Assembly: GCA_902776935.1 (NCBI GenBank)
Contig: CACYRS010000004.1
Location: 35,075 to 99,074, forward strand
DNA length: 64,000 nucleotides
Direction of reading: 5' to 3'
DNA from: an uncultured Prevotellaceae bacterium
GTDB lineage: Bacteria; Bacteroidota; Bacteroidia; Bacteroidales; Bacteroidaceae
Part shown: positions 60,721-64,000 of the stretch, piece by piece
Layout of the letters: every line of letters begins with the position of its first letter
Numbering within the stretch: position 1 is the first letter of the stretch
Translations under genes and position numbers: made by a program
The notes under the pieces: generated by a model
What the model saw: the letters and a program-made list of their open reading frames with translations, nothing else
What the model was told of the DNA's origin: nothing
Database searches by the model: none

Positions 60721-61919
60721 CTCTTCTCGTCTTTATGTATTCCGTAGTAAACGCGGAGAGGTGTGCTTGAAACCTTGATAAAGCCTTTTGCTTCGTCAGC
60801 AGTCCATCCAGTCTGAGTCTCACCGTACTCGCCCAACTTACTCTTTGTGAGGTCGTTGGCAGAGTCAATACCTACTGTCTCGAATCCGTAAGGACGGAGT
60901 TTCAGGATAGATGTACCTGTAACATTGCGCTGACTGCTGATAAGCATTGCCTCGATATCTGGCATTACTGGCTCCAGATACTGACTCTCGTGAAGGAACA
61001 TACCGTACCAGTTGGCAACCTGATCCTTCCAATACTGCTGCCACTTAGAGAGAGTAGACTTCTCCAACAGGCGGTGAGCCTCGATGATGAGTTTTGGTGC
61101 TGCAGCCTCGAAACCTACACGTCCCTTGATACCTATGATTGTGTCGCCCACGTTAGCATCACGTCCGATGGCATAGCTGGCTCCAATCTCTTCAATCTTC
61201 TGGATAGCTTTGATCTTATCGTCGAACTTCTCACCATTCACAGCAACAATCTCGCCCTTATCGAAGGTGATTTTCAGCAGAGACTCCTGCTCTTTAGCTG
61301 TAACGTGCTTCAAATAAGCATCTTCTGGCAAACCTTGTGTGGGATCGAGGAGTTCGCCGCCACAGATACTTGTTCCCCAAATACCTACGTTATAGCTGTA
61401 CTTCAGTTTGGTAAAGTCTGCGAAGAAACCATGTTCGTTGAGATAGTCAACTTCCTCCTTACGAGTCAGTTTCTTATCGCGTGTGAGAGTGATTATCTCT
61501 ACACCAGGAGCCATTACGAGGAAAGTCATGTCGAAACGGATCTGGTCGTTGCCTGCTCCTGTGCTGCCATGAGCGATGGCATCAGCACCAATCTCCTTGG
61601 CATAACGTGCGATGGCAATAGCCTGGAAGATTCGTTCGCTGCTTACCGAGATAGGGTAGCAGTTGTTACGGAGCACATTACCGAAGATCATGTATTTCAG
61701 TGACTTGGCATAATACTCTTGAGTTACATCGAGAGTAATATACGCCTTTGCACCGAGTTTATAAGCGTTTTCTTCATTCTTCTTTAATTGTTCCTCGCTG
61801 AAACCACCTGTATTGGCACAGGCAGCATACACATCCCAGCCATCCTGGGTCAGTTTCATTACTGTATAGCTGGTGTCAAGACCACCACTGAATGCTACTA
61901 CTACTTTCTTGTTTGCCAT
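60717..61919 (-). CDS. argG: Argininosuccinate synthase
   Basis: 400 residues. VVVAFSGGLDTSYTVMKLTQ is the PP-loop (N-type ATP pyrophosphatase), and AHGSTGAGNDQIRFD, YNVGIWGTSICGGELLDP and NVGDTIIGIKGRVGFEAA are conserved. It joins citrulline and aspartate with ATP. It overlaps argC, and a GNAT gene ends 41 bases upstream. Confidence 0.96.
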   Translation of the reverse strand: MANKKVVVAFSGGLDTSYTVMKLTQDGWDVYAACANTGGFSEEQLKKNEENAYKLGAKAYITLDVTQEYYAKSLKYMIFGNVLRNNCYPISVSSERIFQAIAIARYAKEIGADAIAHGSTGAGNDQIRFDMTFLVMAPGVEIITLTRDKKLTRKEEVDYLNEHGFFADFTKLKYSYNVGIWGTSICGGELLDPTQGLPEDAYLKHVTAKEQESLLKITFDKGEIVAVNGEKFDDKIKAIQKIEEIGASYAIGRDANVGDTIIGIKGRVGFEAAAPKLIIEAHRLLEKSTLSKWQQYWKDQVANWYGMFLHESQYLEPVMPDIEAMLISSQRNVTGTSILKLRPYGFETVGIDSANDLTKSKLGEYGETQTGWTADEAKGFIKVSSTPLRVYYGIHKDEKR

Positions 61920-61960
61920 ATCTTTTTTACCTTTATTTATCTTTTTTATTTTTTGTCTTT

Positions 61961-62575
61961 CTATTGTTCTTCCAATTCCTCTAGGTGACGTATTCTATTG
62001 ATTACCTCATCTGGAATCTTTGCTGGAAGGTGTTCTGTAGGATCATAGAGCATCGCCGTGCAGATACAGTATTTGCGCCCTGTACGATGGAGCACGTCCA
62101 CGTTTACACAACCCTCGCATCCTTTCCAGAAGGCCTCGTCTTCCGTGAGGTCGGCGAATGTCACGGGCTGGTATCCCAGGGCCGTGTTCATTGCCATCAC
62201 CGCTGCTCCACTTGTCAGAGAGAAAATCTTGGCGTGTGGCCATCGGGTACGAGCCAGTGAGAATGTCATATCCTTGATACGTTTTGCTACGTGATGTCCT
62301 CTGAAGTCTGGGTGTACGATAAGTCCTGATGTGGTGACGTACTGTTGGTTCTCCCATGTCTCGATATAGCTGAAACCAGCGAATGTGCCATCGTGGGTAA
62401 GAGCGATAACAGCTTTTGCCTCCTGCATCTTCTTTGCCAGATATTCGTGGGTACGTTTTGCGATACCGGTACCACGTACCTTTGCTGCATCAGCAATAGT
62501 CTCGAGAATGGTGTCGACGTATTTCTCGTGTTCTGGACCAGCCACAAGGACCTCTATTTCAATTTCCTTTTCCAT
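61961..62575 (-). CDS. GNAT acetyltransferase of the arginine operon, with Cys cluster
   Basis: 204 residues. The GNAT core is seen as VIALTHDGTFAGFSYIETW, TSGLIVHPDFRGHHVAKRIK (acyl-CoA pyrophosphate loop, usually RGxGxA) and AVMAMNTALGYQPV. An unusual C-terminal part has KGCEGCVNVDVL and RKYCICTAMLYDP, four Cys in a CX2C...CXC pattern that could bind metal. Lying between argR and argG, it is a candidate for the N-acyl (acetyl or succinyl) glutamate synthase step. That is inference from context. Confidence 0.8.
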   Translation of the reverse strand: MEKEIEIEVLVAGPEHEKYVDTILETIADAAKVRGTGIAKRTHEYLAKKMQEAKAVIALTHDGTFAGFSYIETWENQQYVTTSGLIVHPDFRGHHVAKRIKDMTFSLARTRWPHAKIFSLTSGAAVMAMNTALGYQPVTFADLTEDEAFWKGCEGCVNVDVLHRTGRKYCICTAMLYDPTEHLPAKIPDEVINRIRHLEELEEQ

Positions 62576-62610
62576 TTCTCTTTTACTTTCTTAACTCGCT
62601 AACTCCTTAT

Positions 62611-63087
62611 TTATTTCATGTTTGGTACGACATCGCTCAGTGCCTCTATGACGTGCTGGTGTCTTATACCTTCTTTTATTACTATGAATATGGTGTCATC
62701 GCCGGCGATTGTTCCTATTATCTCCGGGATGTCGCTATTGTCGATGTTCCATGCTATAGAACTGGCATAACCGGGTCTTGTCTTGATGACCCCCATGTTG
62801 CCAGAGAAGTTGATGCTTACAAATCCCGGCACCTTCATCATCTCCCGAATGCTGTTAGGAGTGCTGACCCGTTTGTACATCGTCTCGTTAGGTAACACAT
62901 ATACATAATTACCACTCATCGAAGCTGCCTTAGCCACTTTCAGTTGTTTAAGGTCTCGGCTAAGAGTTGCTTGAGTAAGCTTAAAGCCCTCTTTCTGTAA
63001 GGCGTTGAGTAGTTCATCCTGACTACCTAGTTGTTGACTCGAAATAATGAGTCTCAGAGCCTCCAGTCGGTTGTTTTTTACTTTCAT
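62611..63087 (-). CDS. argR: Arginine repressor
   Basis: 158 residues from ATG 63087 (MKVKNNRLEALRLI); the longer frame contains the promoter box (complement of 63116-63123, TACTTTTG). The N-terminal winged helix has LLNALQKEGFKLTQATLSRDLKQL (quoted as residues 25-48, key TQATLSRDL). The C-terminal oligomerisation and arginine-binding domain has GYASSIAWNID and EIIGTIAGDDTIFIV (GTIAGDDT motif). It is the regulator of the following arginine genes and first in their cluster. Confidence 0.94.
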   Translation of the reverse strand: MKVKNNRLEALRLIISSQQLGSQDELLNALQKEGFKLTQATLSRDLKQLKVAKAASMSGNYVYVLPNETMYKRVSTPNSIREMMKVPGFVSINFSGNMGVIKTRPGYASSIAWNIDNSDIPEIIGTIAGDDTIFIVIKEGIRHQHVIEALSDVVPNMK

Positions 63088-63115
63088 GTTGGTATATTTA
63101 TTCAAAATTCGGATG

Positions 63116-63171
63116 CAAAAGTACATATTTTTTTGCACCTGACCAAATATTTCTGCATATTTTTGCAGAAA
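63116..63171 (-). promoter_or_regulatory. argR promoter with candidate ARG box
   Basis: The -7 box is TACTTTTG (complement of 63116-63123). About 27 bp upstream lies TTTCTGCATATTTTTGCAGAAA in two halves (TTTCTGCA 63150-63157, TGCAGAAA 63164-63171), an AT-centred palindrome where a repressor would cover the -33 region. Autorepression by ArgR is likely. Confidence 0.6.
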
Positions 63172-63192
63172 AATGTGTATAGTGCTTAAAAA

Positions 63193-63792
63193 TCACCTTC
63201 TCATGTCAAAGCCAACGCGTACTCCATCGTATTGTTTGCTCAGGTCCCCTATTGTCTGCAGGTCTGCTCTTCCGCTTAATGCAGCCATTGTTTGTAGCAC
63301 GTTCAACAGTTTCTTTGCCTCAAACAATATCGATATTCCATTCATCTCCCTCTTTGTATAGCAGTTTATGCTCAGGAACATCCCCTGTAGTTTTATTTGT
63401 TGTTTAGACTCATCGAAGGTATAGTTTCCGCTAAAGCTTGTGCCTGCTATCTTTGAAGAGAATGTCCCGTCCTGGTTGAATGTGATGAATGTGTTGCTGG
63501 CCGATAAGTTCACTTTCTGGTAATACGGTAGCAGTTTCTCCTCAATCTGTGCAGCAGCCACTTCTCCTCCAGCTTTTGCCAGGAGGTTCTCGCTGGTGAA
63601 GGCACAGCCTGGACCCTCGTATTTCCATGATCCGATAAGGTTCTGGGCACTTACTTTATCCAGTCCGATTACGCTAGTGATGGCGTTGATAACCCCTCCG
63701 TTCTTTACTGCACCAAGAAACTGGTTCATGTTTCCGCAACTAACTGCCATTATTCCTGCAATGGCAATTATCAATAACTTAATTCTTTTCAT
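63193..63792 (-). CDS. DUF4923 family lipoprotein
   Basis: 199 residues. Signal sequence with lipobox MAVSCGN (Cys19), so probably lipid-anchored. The body (about 45-199) reads LIGSWKYEGPGCAFTSENLLAKAGG, TFNQDGTFSSKIAG and GNYTFDESKQQIKL, a lipocalin-like beta fold typical of Bacteroidetes DUF4923 proteins. The function is unknown. It has its own promoter (box is the complement of 63831-63838, TACCTTTG) and is transcribed toward argR. Confidence 0.82.
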   Translation of the reverse strand: MKRIKLLIIAIAGIMAVSCGNMNQFLGAVKNGGVINAITSVIGLDKVSAQNLIGSWKYEGPGCAFTSENLLAKAGGEVAAAQIEEKLLPYYQKVNLSASNTFITFNQDGTFSSKIAGTSFSGNYTFDESKQQIKLQGMFLSINCYTKREMNGISILFEAKKLLNVLQTMAALSGRADLQTIGDLSKQYDGVRVGFDMRR

Positions 63793-63830
63793 TTATTACC
63801 TTATTATAATATATGCATCGAATGATGCGG

Positions 63831-63838
63831 CAAAGGTA
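63831..63838 (-). promoter_or_regulatory. -7 box TACCTTTG of DUF4923 gene
   Basis: CAAAGGTA on the plus strand, 38 bases upstream of the start at 63792. Beyond it to the window end (63839-64000) I see no gene or clear signal. Confidence 0.65.
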
Positions 63839-64000
63839 CATAAATTATTGTCATAAATCATAGTTTTATCAGAAATTAACTAAGAAAAGGGGTAATATGG
63901 TGTAGCTATGTGATAGGTGGGAAGTAGCTAGGGGTAGTTAGGATCAAGTAATGTGCGAGTGATTGTCTAACGGAAAAGAGAGTTGTCTTCGCGCGTATTA

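Noticed and set aside
60990-61703. 237-residue open frame antisense to argG
   Set aside because: It lies wholly inside argG, which has full family motifs. There is no promoter box or family resemblance on the other strand.

Overview
The window looks like chromosomal DNA of a Prevotellaceae-type Bacteroidales bacterium. The reasons are the many Bacteroidetes -7 promoter boxes (TAnnTTTG, most often TACCTTTGC or TATCTTTGC), the succinyl/acetylornithine type of carbamoyltransferase, an RprX/RprY-like two-component pair, BACON-like secreted repeats, DUF3737/DUF3836/DUF4294/DUF4923-type proteins, and GH9 and GH43 glycanases. Genus-level placement is inference. I saw no rRNA, CRISPR array, intact insertion sequence or prophage. 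One tRNA gene (Arg, anticodon CCT) is present.

Layout. (1) 1-4.4 kb: the end of an M19 dipeptidase, a glutaminyl-cyclase-like lipoprotein, a DUF4294 protein and a helix-hairpin-helix/outer-membrane-barrel protein. (2) 4.4-22.8 kb: a surface-glycan region with GT4, GT2, GT87 and GT90 glycosyltransferases, a GtrA flippase, an aminotransferase plus nucleotidyltransferase pair, three alkaline-phosphatase-superfamily phospho-head-group transferases, an MsbA-like ABC exporter, a PAP2 phosphatase and an LpxL-like acyltransferase. It probably builds and decorates lipid-linked glycan or LPS. (3) 22.8-32.8 kb: miaB, a membrane protein, the two-component pair, a small DUF3836-like protein, an M16 protease, DUF3737 and a PatB-like C-S lyase. 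Promoters here share an 11-bp-repeat operator-like motif. (4) 32.8-40.9 kb: GH43, tRNA-Arg, a thioredoxin-esterase fusion, a DMT transporter, a secreted CsgG/FlgT-like protein and GH9. (5) 40.9-63.1 kb, nearly all minus strand: an arginine/proline biosynthesis block (argR, GNAT, argG, argC ... argD, proC, XRE-cupin, acyl-CoA synthetase, yraN, proB, proA, SpoIIE phosphatase, carbamoyltransferase, threonine aldolase, GH9). It is interrupted between argC and argD by about 8.2 kb.

The interrupting segment holds two paralogous signal peptide-kelch-transmembrane-AraC proteins, apparently one-component transmembrane transcription factors, and two secreted proteins. At its argD end is an 870-bp non-coding region with a strikingly symmetric array of CCTACAT repeats phased at 11 bp, flanking nested palindromes.

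Most noteworthy for follow-up: (a) the symmetric 11-bp-phased array at 51773-52252; (b) the shared TAACnTAAAGA operator lying exactly 50 nt upstream of the -7 box in three promoters around the RprXY-like genes, plus a 96-bp duplicated bidirectional promoter; (c) the kelch-TM-AraC pair with matched palindromes 40 nt upstream of two promoters; and (d) several unusual protein fusions.
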